A DNA stretch of 64,000 bases from assembly GCA_934466475.1 (NCBI GenBank), contig CAKSLI010000008.1:15496-79495 (forward strand), given 5' to 3'. Below, piece after piece: positions 1 to 8,263 of the stretch; within the stretch, counting starts at the first letter, position 1, and every line of letters begins with the position of its first letter. The translations under genes and the position numbers were made by a program. The notes under the pieces are model-generated. The model did no database searches. It was not told where the DNA came from and was given only the letters and a program-made list of their open reading frames with translations. Source of the DNA: an uncultured Oscillospiraceae bacterium. GTDB taxonomy: Bacteria > Bacillota > Clostridia > Oscillospirales > Ruminococcaceae.

Positions 1-2
1 GT

Positions 3-263
3 ATCGCAGGCGGTATGCTGGGCAGCGTTATTCCTTTCATCAGCTACATCATGCCCCTTTGCTCTATTGCAGGTATCGTTTTCGGCGCACTTGCACTCAA
101 GAATGTAAAGGCTGGCAACTGCGAGGGTAATGAGAAGGGTCTTGCAACAGCAGGTCTGGTTCTCGGCATCGTTGCACTTGCACTTGATGTTGTTGCAATT
201 ATCTGCGTAGCAGTTTGCGCAGGCGCTATCCTTGCTGGTGCAGCCGCAGCAGGCAACTATTGA
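3..263 (+). CDS. DUF4190-type small membrane protein (5'-truncated by window edge)
   Basis: The reading frame is open to the left edge of the window, so the annotated Met at position 15 is probably internal and the true start lies outside. The visible part holds two hydrophobic segments separated by a short polar loop of the type KNVKAG...GLATAGLVLG. That loop followed by a Gly/Ala-rich second helix is the pattern of DUF4190 proteins, which are small bitopic membrane proteins of unknown function. The C-terminus is an Ala/Gly-rich stretch ending in NY. A strong terminator follows at once, so this is the last gene of its unit. Family assignment is by pattern only. Confidence 0.6.
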   Translation: MAGGMLGSVIPFISYIMPLCSIAGIVFGALALKNVKAGNCEGNEKGLATAGLVLGIVALALDVVAIICVAVCAGAILAGAAAAGNY

Positions 264-283
264 TCTTACTGATCGGAATTGAG

Positions 284-315
284 AACCCTGCCCAATCGGA
301 CAGGGTTTTCTTTTT
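284..315 (+). terminator. Intrinsic terminator after DUF4190 gene
   Basis: A perfect 7-bp stem AACCCTG/CAGGGTT (284-290 with 301-307) is followed by a T-rich run. It separates the first gene from the Lgt-like gene. Confidence 0.85.
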
Positions 316-325
316 GGGAGGATAA

Positions 326-1111
326 ATGTTCCCGGGATTTGAATTATTCGGAAAATATTACAGCAGCTACATGATAACCGCCCTTGCCGGACTTTTTGCG
401 GCTGCTCCGCTTGCGGTGCGCGCCTATAAGAAGCGCGGCGGCAGCGACATCAGCATGATTTTCGTGCTGCTTTTCGGAGGCGCTGGCTGCGCGGTCGGAA
501 TGCACCTGCTTTACGGCATAACCAACATTCAGTACTGGAGTCAGCTTTTCGGCGCGGGCAGCTTTGAGGAATTCTGGAGTAACGCGCAGATGATCTTCGG
601 CGGCTCGGTGTTCTACGGAGGGCTCCTCGGCGGGCTGGCTGGCGGTTTCCTGTCGGTGCGCTATCAGAAGCTGGAGCCCTGGCTCGTTGCGGACTGTGCG
701 GCTCCGTCGATCGCGCTGTTCCATATGTTCGGGCGGATAGGCTGTTTCCTTGGCGGGTGCTGCTACGGCGTTGAGTGGGAGCACGGAGTTACATTCACGC
801 ATTCCCTCATTGAGGGCGCAAACGGAGTTCCGCGGGTCCCGGTGCAGCTCTACGAGGCCGGGCTGGAGCTGGCGCTGTTCATCGTGCTGACGCTCATGCT
901 GCACAAGGGCTGGCTCAGAAACCGGCTGCTGGCGGTGTACCTCATGGTGTATGCGGTCGGGAGATTCACGCTGGAATTCTGGCGCGGCGATGATTACAGG
1001 GGATTCCTGTTCGGGCTTTCCACGTCGCAGCTCATAAGCATTGCAGTGTTTGCCGCGGTCCCGGTGTTCTTCATCGTGACCAGGCTCCGGGCAAAAAAAC
1101 AGGTTGTTTGA
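326..1111 (+). CDS. Prolipoprotein diacylglyceryl transferase-like membrane protein (divergent Lgt)
   Basis: A 261-residue polytopic membrane protein with about seven hydrophobic segments. It aligns in pattern with Lgt, which transfers diacylglycerol from phosphatidylglycerol to the lipobox Cys of prelipoproteins. The C-terminal YAVGRFTLEFWRGDD matches the Lgt region with its conserved Tyr and Arg. The signature usually read GRIGNFxNGE is here GRIGCFLGGCCYG, with three Cys and no Glu, and the HGG of the central loop is FYGG. So the protein is in the family, but catalytic residues known from E. coli Lgt are changed. It may be a clade-specific Lgt variant or a paralogue with another role. The start is the ATG after GGGAGG (316-321). 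The gene stands alone between two terminators. Confidence 0.7.
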   Translation: MFPGFELFGKYYSSYMITALAGLFAAAPLAVRAYKKRGGSDISMIFVLLFGGAGCAVGMHLLYGITNIQYWSQLFGAGSFEEFWSNAQMIFGGSVFYGGLLGGLAGGFLSVRYQKLEPWLVADCAAPSIALFHMFGRIGCFLGGCCYGVEWEHGVTFTHSLIEGANGVPRVPVQLYEAGLELALFIVLTLMLHKGWLRNRLLAVYLMVYAVGRFTLEFWRGDDYRGFLFGLSTSQLISIAVFAAVPVFFIVTRLRAKKQVV

Positions 1112-1121
1112 AATCACCATA

Positions 1122-1150
1122 AAAGCCGTTCGGTCACGAGCGGCTTTTTT
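1122..1150 (+). terminator. Intrinsic terminator after the Lgt-like gene
   Basis: Stem AAAGCCGTTCG / CGAGCGGCTTT (one G-T pair) with a GTCA loop and a run of T. Confidence 0.85.
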
Positions 1151-1162
1151 CTCATTTACCAC

Positions 1163-1191
1163 TTGAAATAAGCGGAAATATGTGATACAAT
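1163..1191 (+). promoter_or_regulatory. Sigma-A promoter of the GNAT-hisS-recO operon
   Basis: TTGAAA at 1163-1168, a 17-bp spacer, and TACAAT at 1186-1191 preceded by TGa (extended -10). It lies just after the terminator and is the only clear promoter before the six-gene unit ending with recO. Confidence 0.75.
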
Positions 1192-1221
1192 ATTATATAT
1201 GTGCATAAAGGAGGCGTCCGC

Positions 1222-1653
1222 ATGATAAGGGAAGTCCGCATAGATGAATACGAGCAGCTCATGGAGCTGTATCTGCACCTCCACGAGACGGAGATACCCC
1301 CGGCAGCGCAGACACGCGGGCTGTGGGAGCGTCTTGTGAACGATCCGGACTACCACCTGATAGCTGCGGAGGAGGACGGCAGGCTGGTTTCCACGATAAC
1401 CTGCGTCATCATGCCGAATTTAACGCACGGACCCCGCTCATACGCCTGGGTGGAAAACGTGGTGACTCACCCGGACTACCGGGGAAGAGGATTAGCGACA
1501 GCCTGCCTTGAGTACGCAAAGGAAATAGCTAAGCGCGAGAACTGCTACCGGCTCATTCTCATGACCGGCTCAAAGCTTCCCAGCACGCTGAATTTCTACG
1601 AGCGCGCAGGCTACGACAGAACGGAAAAAACCGGATTTATCCAGTATCTATAA
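1222..1653 (+). CDS. GNAT family N-acetyltransferase
   Basis: A 143-residue single GNAT domain. The acetyl-CoA pyrophosphate-binding segment is clear: VVTHPDYRGRGLATACLEYA (motif A, R/Q-x-x-G-x-G/A type), followed by the motif B region with FYERAGY near the C-terminus. The acceptor substrate cannot be read from sequence. I start at ATG 1222 rather than the upstream GTG at 1201, because AAAGGAGG at 1207-1214 is ideally spaced for 1222. It is the first gene of a unit continuing into hisS 18 nt downstream. A role in translation-related acetylation is possible from the context but not shown. Confidence 0.85.
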   Translation: MIREVRIDEYEQLMELYLHLHETEIPPAAQTRGLWERLVNDPDYHLIAAEEDGRLVSTITCVIMPNLTHGPRSYAWVENVVTHPDYRGRGLATACLEYAKEIAKRENCYRLILMTGSKLPSTLNFYERAGYDRTEKTGFIQYL

Positions 1654-1671
1654 ACGAAAGGAATCACGAAC

Positions 1672-2898
1672 ATGAATATAAAACCTCAGAAGGGCATGCA
1701 GGAGTACTTACCGGAGGCAGCCGCACAGCGCGACCGCCTCATGAACATCATTCTGGAAACCTACACTGCAAGCGGATTCACCCGCATTTACACACCGGCG
1801 ATAGAGAGCGCCGAGAACCTCGATAAGAGCGACGGCGGCGACAACCTCAACCTCATTTTCCGCATAATGAAGCGCGGCGACAAGCTTGCGGAGGCTCTCG
1901 CCAAGTCCCCGGTGGACGAAAAGGAACTGTGCGACCTCGGGCTCCGCTATGACCTGACCCTGCCGCTTTCCCGCTACTATGCGAACAACCGCAACAGCCT
2001 GCCCTCTCCGTTCAAGTGCATTCAGATAGACAAGGTTTACCGCGCGGAGAGACCCCAGCGCGGCAGACTCCGCGAGTTCGTGCAGTGCGATATCGACATC
2101 CTCGGCTCGGATTCCTGGTGCTGCGAGATCGAGCTCATCTCCGTGACCGCAAAGGCGCTCTCTAAGATAGGCATAGGCGAGTTCACCGTGCGCGTGAACG
2201 ACCGCCGCGTGCTGAGAAATTCCCTGCTGACCATGGGCTTCCCGGAGGAGGCTCTCGATACGGTTTCCGTAAGCTTCGACAAGCTGGACAAGATAGGCGC
2301 CGAGGGAGTAGCCGCCGAGCTCCGCGAGAAGGGAATGCCGGAATCCGCTGTTGAAGCGCTCTCCGGGCTTCTCGCCAAGGGAAATCTCACGCTGGACGAC
2401 ATGGCGCAGTACTGCTCCGAGGACGCAAAGGAAACGCTTGAGCAGCTCCGCACGATAATCGAGACCGCTGACAAGCTCTCAGACGGCTACACCGTTGAGT
2501 TCGACCCGTCCCTTGTAAGAGGCCAGGGCTACTACACCGGAACAGTTTTCGAGGTGGCAAGCAAGCAGTTCGGCGGAACCGTTGCAGGCGGCGGGCGCTA
2601 CGATAACCTCATCGGAAGATTTACGGGAGACACGGTTCCGGCAGTCGGCTTTTCGATCGGATTTGAGCGCATTTTCTCCATTGTCACCGAGAATAATATC
2701 CAGCTCGCAGGAAGCAGAAAGAAGACCGCGATACTTCACAGCCCGGAGGCTGTACTGGAGGCTATCGCGAAGTCCGATGAGTTACAGGCGGAAAGCGACG
2801 TTACGCTCATCGCCGCCGCAAACCGCAAGAAAGCTGACAAGGCTTATTCAAAGGCAAAGCAGCAGGGCTTTGACGAGATAATCAAGATAGGTCTGTAA
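1672..2898 (+). CDS. hisS: Histidyl-tRNA synthetase (class II)
   Basis: A 408-residue class II aminoacyl-tRNA synthetase that charges tRNA-His. Visible signatures are the N-terminal KGMQEYLP, motif 2 as YRAERPQRGRLREFVQCD, the histidine-binding segment RGQGYYTGTVFEV, AGGGRYDNLIGRF, and motif 3 as GFSIGFERI, followed by a short anticodon-binding-like tail. The usual histidine motif is RGLDYY; here L-D is replaced by Q-G, a variant that deserves attention. HisZ, the regulatory paralogue of ATP phosphoribosyltransferase, is the alternative. Intact motif 2 and motif 3 and the translation-gene neighbourhood favour HisS. The start follows AAAGG; rimM starts 10 nt after the stop. Confidence 0.85.
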   Translation: MNIKPQKGMQEYLPEAAAQRDRLMNIILETYTASGFTRIYTPAIESAENLDKSDGGDNLNLIFRIMKRGDKLAEALAKSPVDEKELCDLGLRYDLTLPLSRYYANNRNSLPSPFKCIQIDKVYRAERPQRGRLREFVQCDIDILGSDSWCCEIELISVTAKALSKIGIGEFTVRVNDRRVLRNSLLTMGFPEEALDTVSVSFDKLDKIGAEGVAAELREKGMPESAVEALSGLLAKGNLTLDDMAQYCSEDAKETLEQLRTIIETADKLSDGYTVEFDPSLVRGQGYYTGTVFEVASKQFGGTVAGGGRYDNLIGRFTGDTVPAVGFSIGFERIFSIVTENNIQLAGSRKKTAILHSPEAVLEAIAKSDELQAESDVTLIAAANRKKADKAYSKAKQQGFDEIIKIGL

Positions 2899-2908
2899 GA
2901 GGGATACT

Positions 2909-3439
2909 ATGAAAAAACAGTTTCTTGAAATAGGAAAGATAGTTGCGACCCAGGGAATACGCGGCGAGGTGCGCGTGCAGTATTACTGCGACAGCGCCGA
3001 GGTGCTGTGCGATTTCGACACGCTCTATCTCGACAGGGGGAAAACGGCGGTGAACGTCACCCGCGCATTCCCGCACAAGAATGTTGTGGTCATGAAGTTC
3101 GAGGGCGTTGACAAGATAGAACAGGCTCAGCCGCTTATCGGAAAGCTGCTCTACCTCGACCGCGACGACGCGGAGCTTGAAGAGGGTCTGTACTTCATTC
3201 AGGATATAATCGGACTTACCGTAAAGGACGCGGACACAGGCGCAGTCTACGGAAAGATAACGGACGTCTATCAGAACGGTGCCAGCGATGTGTATTCCAT
3301 AAGGAAAGAGGACGGCAGCGAGCTGCTTTTCCCCTGCATTGACGAGGTAGTGCTCAGCACCGACATCGACGCAGGAGAGATGATAATACGCCCGCTCCCC
3401 GGACTTTTCGATGACGATACTGACGAGGACGGCGAATGA
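2909..3439 (+). CDS. rimM: Ribosome maturation factor RimM
   Basis: A 176-residue protein matching RimM, which binds ribosomal protein S19 and helps 16S rRNA processing in the 30S head. The N-terminal half opens LEIGKIVATQGIRGEVRV, the standard RimM N-terminal beta-barrel start. The C-terminal half is a PRC-barrel-like domain (YFIQDIIGLTVKDADTG and LFPCIDEVVL). The tail is acidic. The stop codon overlaps the trmD start (ATGA), so the two are translationally coupled in the usual rimM-trmD order. Confidence 0.93.
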   Translation: MKKQFLEIGKIVATQGIRGEVRVQYYCDSAEVLCDFDTLYLDRGKTAVNVTRAFPHKNVVVMKFEGVDKIEQAQPLIGKLLYLDRDDAELEEGLYFIQDIIGLTVKDADTGAVYGKITDVYQNGASDVYSIRKEDGSELLFPCIDEVVLSTDIDAGEMIIRPLPGLFDDDTDEDGE

Positions 3440-4530
3440 GGATCGACATTGCCACGCTGTTCACGGATATGTGCGACAGCGTTATCCATGAGAGCATTAT
3501 CGGGCGCGGAATAAAGAACGGGCATATCGAGATATATTCCCACGATATAAGGCAGTACACCGAGAACAAGCACCGCCGCGTGGACGACAAGCCCTACGGC
3601 GGCGGCACGGGAATGGTCATGCAGGCTCAGCCGGTTTACGACTGTATCTCGGCGATAAGGGCTCAGCAGGAGGGAAAGCCCCGCATAATCTATATGTCCC
3701 CGCAGGGAGAGACCCTCACGCAGAAAAAGGTTCAGGAGCTTGCAAAGGAGCCGTGGCTCATTCTGCTGTGCGGTCACTACGAGGGCGTTGACCAGCGCGT
3801 GCTTGACGAGCTGGAATGCGAGGAGCTTTCGATAGGGAACTACGTCCTGACCGGCGGGGAGCTTCCGGCGCTTGTCGTTGCGGACGCAGTGGCGAGGCTT
3901 CAGCCCGGCGTACTCCCGAACGAGGACGCTTACAGCATTGAGAGCCACTACAACGGACTGCTGGAGTACCCGCAGTTCACCCGCCCGGAGGAATGGCGCG
4001 GCAGGAAAGTCCCGGAGACGCTTCTTACGGGAGACCACAAGACCGTCACCGAGTGGCAGAACCGCGAGGCGCTCCGTGTGACTAAAAGCAAGCGCCCGGA
4101 TATGCACAAGGCATATATAAATGCGGCTGTCCGGGATTTCTGGGGCAGATTCCTGGAAGCAAAGGGACTGCCGAAGGAAGCGCAGTATTCCGGAATACGT
4201 ACCCTGGCGAGGAACGAGGAAGAGGTCAGCCAGGAGCTGAAACTCATTCTCCGGGGAAAGAAGCGCTCCATTGCGTATCGCTGCGAAGACGACGAGCTTC
4301 CGGAAATCGGCGGGTATTATATCATCACCGACTGGGACGGGATCCCTAAGTGCGTGCTGAAGATCATCAGGGCTTATGTTGTGGAGTATGACGGCGAAAA
4401 TTTCGGACAGGTCCGGAAAATCAGCGCGGACGATGAGTTCAGAGACTGGTTCAGAAAATATCGCGATTCCTTGAACGGAGATGATCCGGTGATCTGCGAG
4501 GAATTCAGACTGGAATATAAGGGTAAATAA
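3436..4530 (+). CDS. trmD: tRNA (guanine-37-N1)-methyltransferase TrmD fused to a C-terminal ASCH domain
   Basis: Residues 1 to about 225 are a standard TrmD, the SPOUT-knot enzyme that makes m1G37 in tRNA with S-adenosylmethionine. Visible signs are YGGGTGMVMQ, LLCGHYEGVDQRV, YVLTGGELPALVVADAVARL and the closing ALRVTKSKRPDM. Typical TrmD stops here. This protein runs on for about 135 residues, from VRDFWGRFLEAKGL (near 230) through LKLILRGKKRSIAYR and VCLKIIRAYVV-type strands to ICEEFRLEYKGK. That order (FWxxFL, ELxxLIxxGKK, GDxxIIxDxxGxPxCVxxI, CExFxLxY) is the ASCH fold, an RNA-binding or amidohydrolase beta-barrel. No stop codon or frameshift separates the halves. era follows after 1 nt. 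Confidence 0.93.
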   Translation: MRIDIATLFTDMCDSVIHESIIGRGIKNGHIEIYSHDIRQYTENKHRRVDDKPYGGGTGMVMQAQPVYDCISAIRAQQEGKPRIIYMSPQGETLTQKKVQELAKEPWLILLCGHYEGVDQRVLDELECEELSIGNYVLTGGELPALVVADAVARLQPGVLPNEDAYSIESHYNGLLEYPQFTRPEEWRGRKVPETLLTGDHKTVTEWQNREALRVTKSKRPDMHKAYINAAVRDFWGRFLEAKGLPKEAQYSGIRTLARNEEEVSQELKLILRGKKRSIAYRCEDDELPEIGGYYIITDWDGIPKCVLKIIRAYVVEYDGENFGQVRKISADDEFRDWFRKYRDSLNGDDPVICEEFRLEYKGK

Positions 4531-4531
4531 A

Positions 4532-5446
4532 ATGACAAAGAACGCATTCATTGCAATAACAGGCCGCGCCAACGCAGGGAAGTCCTCGCTGACTAATCTG
4601 CTTGTGGGCGAGAAGATATCCATTGTCAGCGAGAAGCCGCAGACCACCCGCAACCGCATAAACGGAGTCCTGACAAAGGGAGACACGCAGTACGTCTTTA
4701 TCGACACTCCGGGAATGCACAGACCTAAGACAAAGCTGTCCGAGCACATGGTGAAGTCTATCCGCAGGAGCGTTGACGACGTGGACTGCGCGATACTCAT
4801 GGCGGACGTTACGAAGAAGATATCCTCGATCGAGCAGGATCTGATACGCAGCTTTGCCTCCCACGGGACGGCTGTTGTGCTCCTGCTGAACAAGGTGGAT
4901 CTGCTGAAGGACAAGAGCGATATCCTGAAGATAATCCAGCAGTATTCCGAGCTTTACGACTTTGAGGAGATAATCCCGATCTCCGTGAAGAACCGCATAA
5001 ACACCGACCAGATAATGCCGGTGCTGGAGCGCTTCGCGGTGGAAGGCGAGCATTTCTTCCCGGACGATATCGCCACCGACCGCACCGAGCGCTTTATGTG
5101 CTCCGAGATAGTCCGCGAGAAGATACTCCGCGTTATGCAGGAGGAGATTCCCCACGGCACCGCCGTTGACGTTGAGAAATTCAAGACCCGCATGAAGGGC
5201 GACGCCGAGATAATCGACATCAGCGTTGTGATAATATGCGAGAAAGACAGTCACAAGGGAATGATAATCGGCAAGGGCGGCGAGAAGCTCAAGAAGATAG
5301 CTTCCATGGCGCGCGAGGATATGGAAGACCTCCTCGGAGCCAAGGTGAACCTCCAGTGCTTCGTAAAGGTCAAGGAAGACTGGCGCAACCGTGAGCGCGT
5401 CATCTCCGACCTCGGAATGTACAGCGAGGAAGAGGGCGAGCTCTGA
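4532..5446 (+). CDS. era: GTPase Era
   Basis: A 304-residue Ras-like GTPase with a C-terminal KH domain, which binds 16S rRNA near its 3' end during 30S assembly. The P-loop is GRANAGKSS (11-19), switch I is near KPQTTRNR, G3 is DTPG (58-61) and G4 is NKVD (120-123). The KH domain shows MIIGKGGEKLKKI followed by LLGAKVNLQCFVKV. Length and domain order are those of ordinary bacterial Era. The start is 1 nt after the trmD stop, and its own stop overlaps the recO start (TGATG). Confidence 0.96.
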   Translation: MTKNAFIAITGRANAGKSSLTNLLVGEKISIVSEKPQTTRNRINGVLTKGDTQYVFIDTPGMHRPKTKLSEHMVKSIRRSVDDVDCAILMADVTKKISSIEQDLIRSFASHGTAVVLLLNKVDLLKDKSDILKIIQQYSELYDFEEIIPISVKNRINTDQIMPVLERFAVEGEHFFPDDIATDRTERFMCSEIVREKILRVMQEEIPHGTAVDVEKFKTRMKGDAEIIDISVVIICEKDSHKGMIIGKGGEKLKKIASMAREDMEDLLGAKVNLQCFVKVKEDWRNRERVISDLGMYSEEEGEL

Positions 5447-6216
5447 TGCTCTTCACCTACGATGGAATTGTTGTCGGGCGGCGCGAAATAGGCGAAAACA
5501 GCTGTTTCCTGGATATCCTGACGGACGAACAGGGGATAGTCGAGGCGACCGCTCACGGCGTAAAAAAGCTGAACAGCTCGCTGTTAGGGTCATGCGGGCT
5601 GTTTTCCTATGCCACTTTCTGCCTGAACAAGACGAAGGAGCGGTACTCCGTGAATTCCGCGAAGCCGAAGCGGAGCTTCCACGACCTTGGCAGCGACATC
5701 GTAAAGCTGTCGCTTGGCTCCTATTTTGCACAGGCGGTGAAGTTCTGCACCCCGCAGGAGCAGGAGCAGGACAGCCTGGTGCGGTTCTTTGCGATAGCCC
5801 TCTACGAGGCGGAAACAGCGCAGACCGAGGCGAGGCTTTCCTGCGTGAAATCTGCGTTTGAGCTGCGGTATTCCTGTATGCTGGGCTACCGTCCAGACCT
5901 GCGCGGCTGCTGCAACTGCGGCGCTCCGGAGCATTCCGAGATGTTCTTCCTGCCCGACAGCGGCGAGCTTCTCTGCGGCGACTGCTTTGACAGGAGCTAC
6001 GGCGGCAGGTACTACGCGCTCACTCCGGAGGTGTTCTCCGCAATGCAGAACATCGTGTACGCTCCGCTTAACCGCGCGTTCAGGTTCACGGTTCCGGACA
6101 GCGGAGCCGCTCTGCTGGAGCGCATTACCGAAAATTATTTCCTCGCCCGCACCGAAAGAACATTCACGGCGCTGGACTACTTCAAGGCAATTCGTCAGCC
6201 CATGGGGAATAATTAA
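5446..6216 (+). CDS. recO: DNA repair protein RecO
   Basis: A 256-residue RecO, which helps load RecA on gapped DNA together with RecR. The N-terminal OB-fold begins with YDGIVVGRREIGENSCFLDIL. A helical domain follows, with a four-Cys zinc site CCNCG...LLCGDCF in the second half. Era-RecO coupling is common in Bacillota and here the reading frames overlap. The stop codon abuts a family-1 repeat element beginning GGCAACACCGCACAA, so transcription of the unit runs into that hairpin-rich element, which may act as its 3' end. Confidence 0.92.
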   Translation: MLFTYDGIVVGRREIGENSCFLDILTDEQGIVEATAHGVKKLNSSLLGSCGLFSYATFCLNKTKERYSVNSAKPKRSFHDLGSDIVKLSLGSYFAQAVKFCTPQEQEQDSLVRFFAIALYEAETAQTEARLSCVKSAFELRYSCMLGYRPDLRGCCNCGAPEHSEMFFLPDSGELLCGDCFDRSYGGRYYALTPEVFSAMQNIVYAPLNRAFRFTVPDSGAALLERITENYFLARTERTFTALDYFKAIRQPMGNN

Positions 6217-6389
6217 GGCAACACCGCACAAAGACCTTTTATTGGATTTTGCACGTGTCTTGCTTGCATCTTTTCCGTCATCTTGCACAATTCGTCCTAG
6301 CAAGGCGACAGCCTTGCGTTGTCCTCATTGTACAATCTGACGAAAAATCTGACTGCGCAATACACGCACAATCTTTGTGCGGTATTGCC
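6217..6389. repeat. Family-1 inverted-repeat element, copy 1
   Basis: A 20-bp terminal inverted repeat beginning AAGGCAACACCGCACAAAGA (6215-6234) pairs with 6372-6391 with one mismatch. TTAA stands on both outer sides. The interior has no supportable gene but holds an inner inverted repeat (CAAGGCGACAGCCTTG-like) and the segment CAATCTGACGAAAAATCTG, which also occurs in copy 2 (9765-9987). It begins at the recO stop codon. Confidence 0.75.
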
Positions 6390-6434
6390 TTAACTTTCGT
6401 GTCGAATTTACTATTGCATTTTTAACAAAATCTA

Positions 6435-6463
6435 TTGATTTTTCAGTGAAGATGTGGTATAAT
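6435..6463 (+). promoter_or_regulatory. Sigma-A promoter of the EAL gene
   Basis: TTGATT 6435-6440, a 17-bp spacer and TATAAT 6458-6463 with the extended TGn element at 6455-6457. Confidence 0.75.
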
Positions 6464-6515
6464 TGTATAAAGAGAATTTGTGATATAAAATAATAAATGG
6501 AATGGTGGTGTGAAA

Positions 6516-8180
6516 ATGTGCAAGGTTTCTGAAAATGACGTCAGACTGTTCGTGAGCATGCTGGACAGGGATAAGCATTCGCTTCATTTTTTGTGGGATT
6601 GCAGCGCAGGCACGATAGCCACTGTCGGCTGTCCGCTTTTCGACTCCGTAAAGGACGATCCGCTTGATTTCCTGCGGGAAAGCGGGCTTATCGACCCTGA
6701 GAGCACGGCGGCGTTCAACGTGTTTTCTTCGCGTATTGAGGAGGGCATAATCTCCGGGATAGACCGGAACAGCCTCAGCGTTGAAATAAACATGAAGTTC
6801 ACGCCGGGCGAGGAATACTCAGACTGCGGCTTTTATGCGCATTTCCTCCGGGACGATTCCGGAAAGATAACGGCAGTCCACGGAACGATACGCCCCTATT
6901 CACAGAAAGAGCTTTTTGAGCGCAGAGTGCTTAAAGAATTTTCGTCAGATCAGTCCCCGAAGATATTCGGAGACGCAGTTTCCGCGATGATGGCGCGCCA
7001 TGCTGACGAGGAAATAGCGTTTATCCAGTTCGATATAGAGCGATTCAAGCTGATAAATGAAAAATACGGCGTTGAGCGCGGAGACGAGCTCCTGTCGTAT
7101 CTCAGCACCTCGCTGGCGCTGCTCTGCAACGAGGAGCAGCCTTTCTGCCGGCTGACCTCTGATGTTTTCATGGTGGTCACAGCGTATGCAGACGACAAGG
7201 CGCTGCTGGATTTTATCCACAAGATAGAGAGCCTGCTGACCGGCTACAAGGATATGGACTACCGTCTGATTTTCGGCGTTGCGATAGCCGAGGACAGGAC
7301 GCTCCACACCCGCAGGCACGGCGATAACGCGACCATTGCGCGGCGTTCGATAAAGGGCAACGCGCTGAACAATATCGGCTTCTTCAACGGAAGAATGAAG
7401 AGCGAGCTCCAGCAGAAACAGACGATCGAGGACGACATGAAGAATGCGCTTCTCGATAATCAGTTCGTGATGTATCTCCAGCCGAAATACAGCATTTCCA
7501 CGGGAAAGATCATCGGAGCCGAGGCGCTTGCCCGCTGGATCCATCCGCAGAAGGGAATGATTTCACCGGCGGAGTTCGTGCCGATATTCGAGCAGAACGG
7601 GTTTATCCTGAAGCTTGACCAGATAATATGGGACAGCGCCTGCAAGAAGCTCCGCAGCTGGATAGACAGCGGAATAACTCCGGTGCCTATCTCCGTGAAT
7701 ATTTCCAGAGAGTACATACACACGTTCGACGTGGTCGGCGAGCTTATGCATCTTGTGAAGAAATACGATATCCCGATACATTATCTGGAGCTTGAAATAA
7801 CCGAATCCACGGACGCCGAGGGAGTCAGCGATGTTGTCAGCCGCCTGAAGGAAGCCGGTTTCACAATGCTGATGGACGATTTCGGCTCAGGGTATTCCTC
7901 GCTGAATATGCTGAAGACCACGCAGTTTGACGTGCTGAAGATAGACCGCGAATTCCTGTCGGAGTTCATGGAGAGCAGCCGAGGCAGGAAGATAATCTCG
8001 CACACTATCTCAATGTCGCAGGATATCGGACTGGATATCATAGCTGAGGGCGTTGAGACAAAGGAGCAGGCGAAATTCCTGAGCGACTGCGGCTGTGACG
8101 CGGCGCAGGGCTTCTTTTATTCAAGACCGGTAACTCAGGAGGAATTCGACAGGCAGCTTAAATCCGTCAATAAGGAATAA
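6516..8180 (+). CDS. c-di-GMP phosphodiesterase: PAS-like, degenerate GGDEF, intact EAL
   Basis: About 554 residues, no membrane segment. Residues 1-140 look like a PAS-type sensory domain. About 150-295 is a GGDEF-fold domain whose signature is TSDVF instead of GGDEF, so cyclase activity is unlikely; such domains often bind GTP to control the partner. From about 315 to the end is a complete EAL domain: EALARW, SVNIS, LEITES, DDFGSGYSS, LKIDREF, AEGVET and the final QGFFYSRP. These cover the metal ligands, the general base Lys and loop 6. The predicted reaction is c-di-GMP to pGpG in the cytoplasm. I prefer ATG 6516 over GTG 6510; GGTGGTG precedes it. Monocistronic. Confidence 0.88.
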   Translation: MCKVSENDVRLFVSMLDRDKHSLHFLWDCSAGTIATVGCPLFDSVKDDPLDFLRESGLIDPESTAAFNVFSSRIEEGIISGIDRNSLSVEINMKFTPGEEYSDCGFYAHFLRDDSGKITAVHGTIRPYSQKELFERRVLKEFSSDQSPKIFGDAVSAMMARHADEEIAFIQFDIERFKLINEKYGVERGDELLSYLSTSLALLCNEEQPFCRLTSDVFMVVTAYADDKALLDFIHKIESLLTGYKDMDYRLIFGVAIAEDRTLHTRRHGDNATIARRSIKGNALNNIGFFNGRMKSELQQKQTIEDDMKNALLDNQFVMYLQPKYSISTGKIIGAEALARWIHPQKGMISPAEFVPIFEQNGFILKLDQIIWDSACKKLRSWIDSGITPVPISVNISREYIHTFDVVGELMHLVKKYDIPIHYLELEITESTDAEGVSDVVSRLKEAGFTMLMDDFGSGYSSLNMLKTTQFDVLKIDREFLSEFMESSRGRKIISHTISMSQDIGLDIIAEGVETKEQAKFLSDCGCDAAQGFFYSRPVTQEEFDRQLKSVNKE

Positions 8181-8186
8181 TAATCG

Positions 8187-8249
8187 GCGGCAGTCTTATG
8201 ACTGCCGCAAAAAATATCCCGGCACTGAATAGACAGCGCCGGGATTTTT
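8187..8249. terminator. Back-to-back terminator hairpins between convergent genes
   Basis: First hairpin GCGGCAGTC/GACTGCCGC (8187-8208), then ATCCCGGC/GCCGGGAT (8216-8245) followed by T. Run-of-A before and run-of-T after the second stem make it usable from both sides, ending the EAL gene and the convergent isomerase gene. Confidence 0.8.
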
Positions 8250-8263
8250 ATGTCAGTATGTAA

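Noticed and set aside
3271..4914. 547-residue ORF antisense to rimM-trmD-era
   Set aside because: It is a long open frame caused by codon bias on the opposite strand of three well-supported genes.
6510..8180. Bifunctional cyclase/phosphodiesterase
   Set aside because: The GGDEF signature is TSDVF, so only the EAL half is likely to be active.
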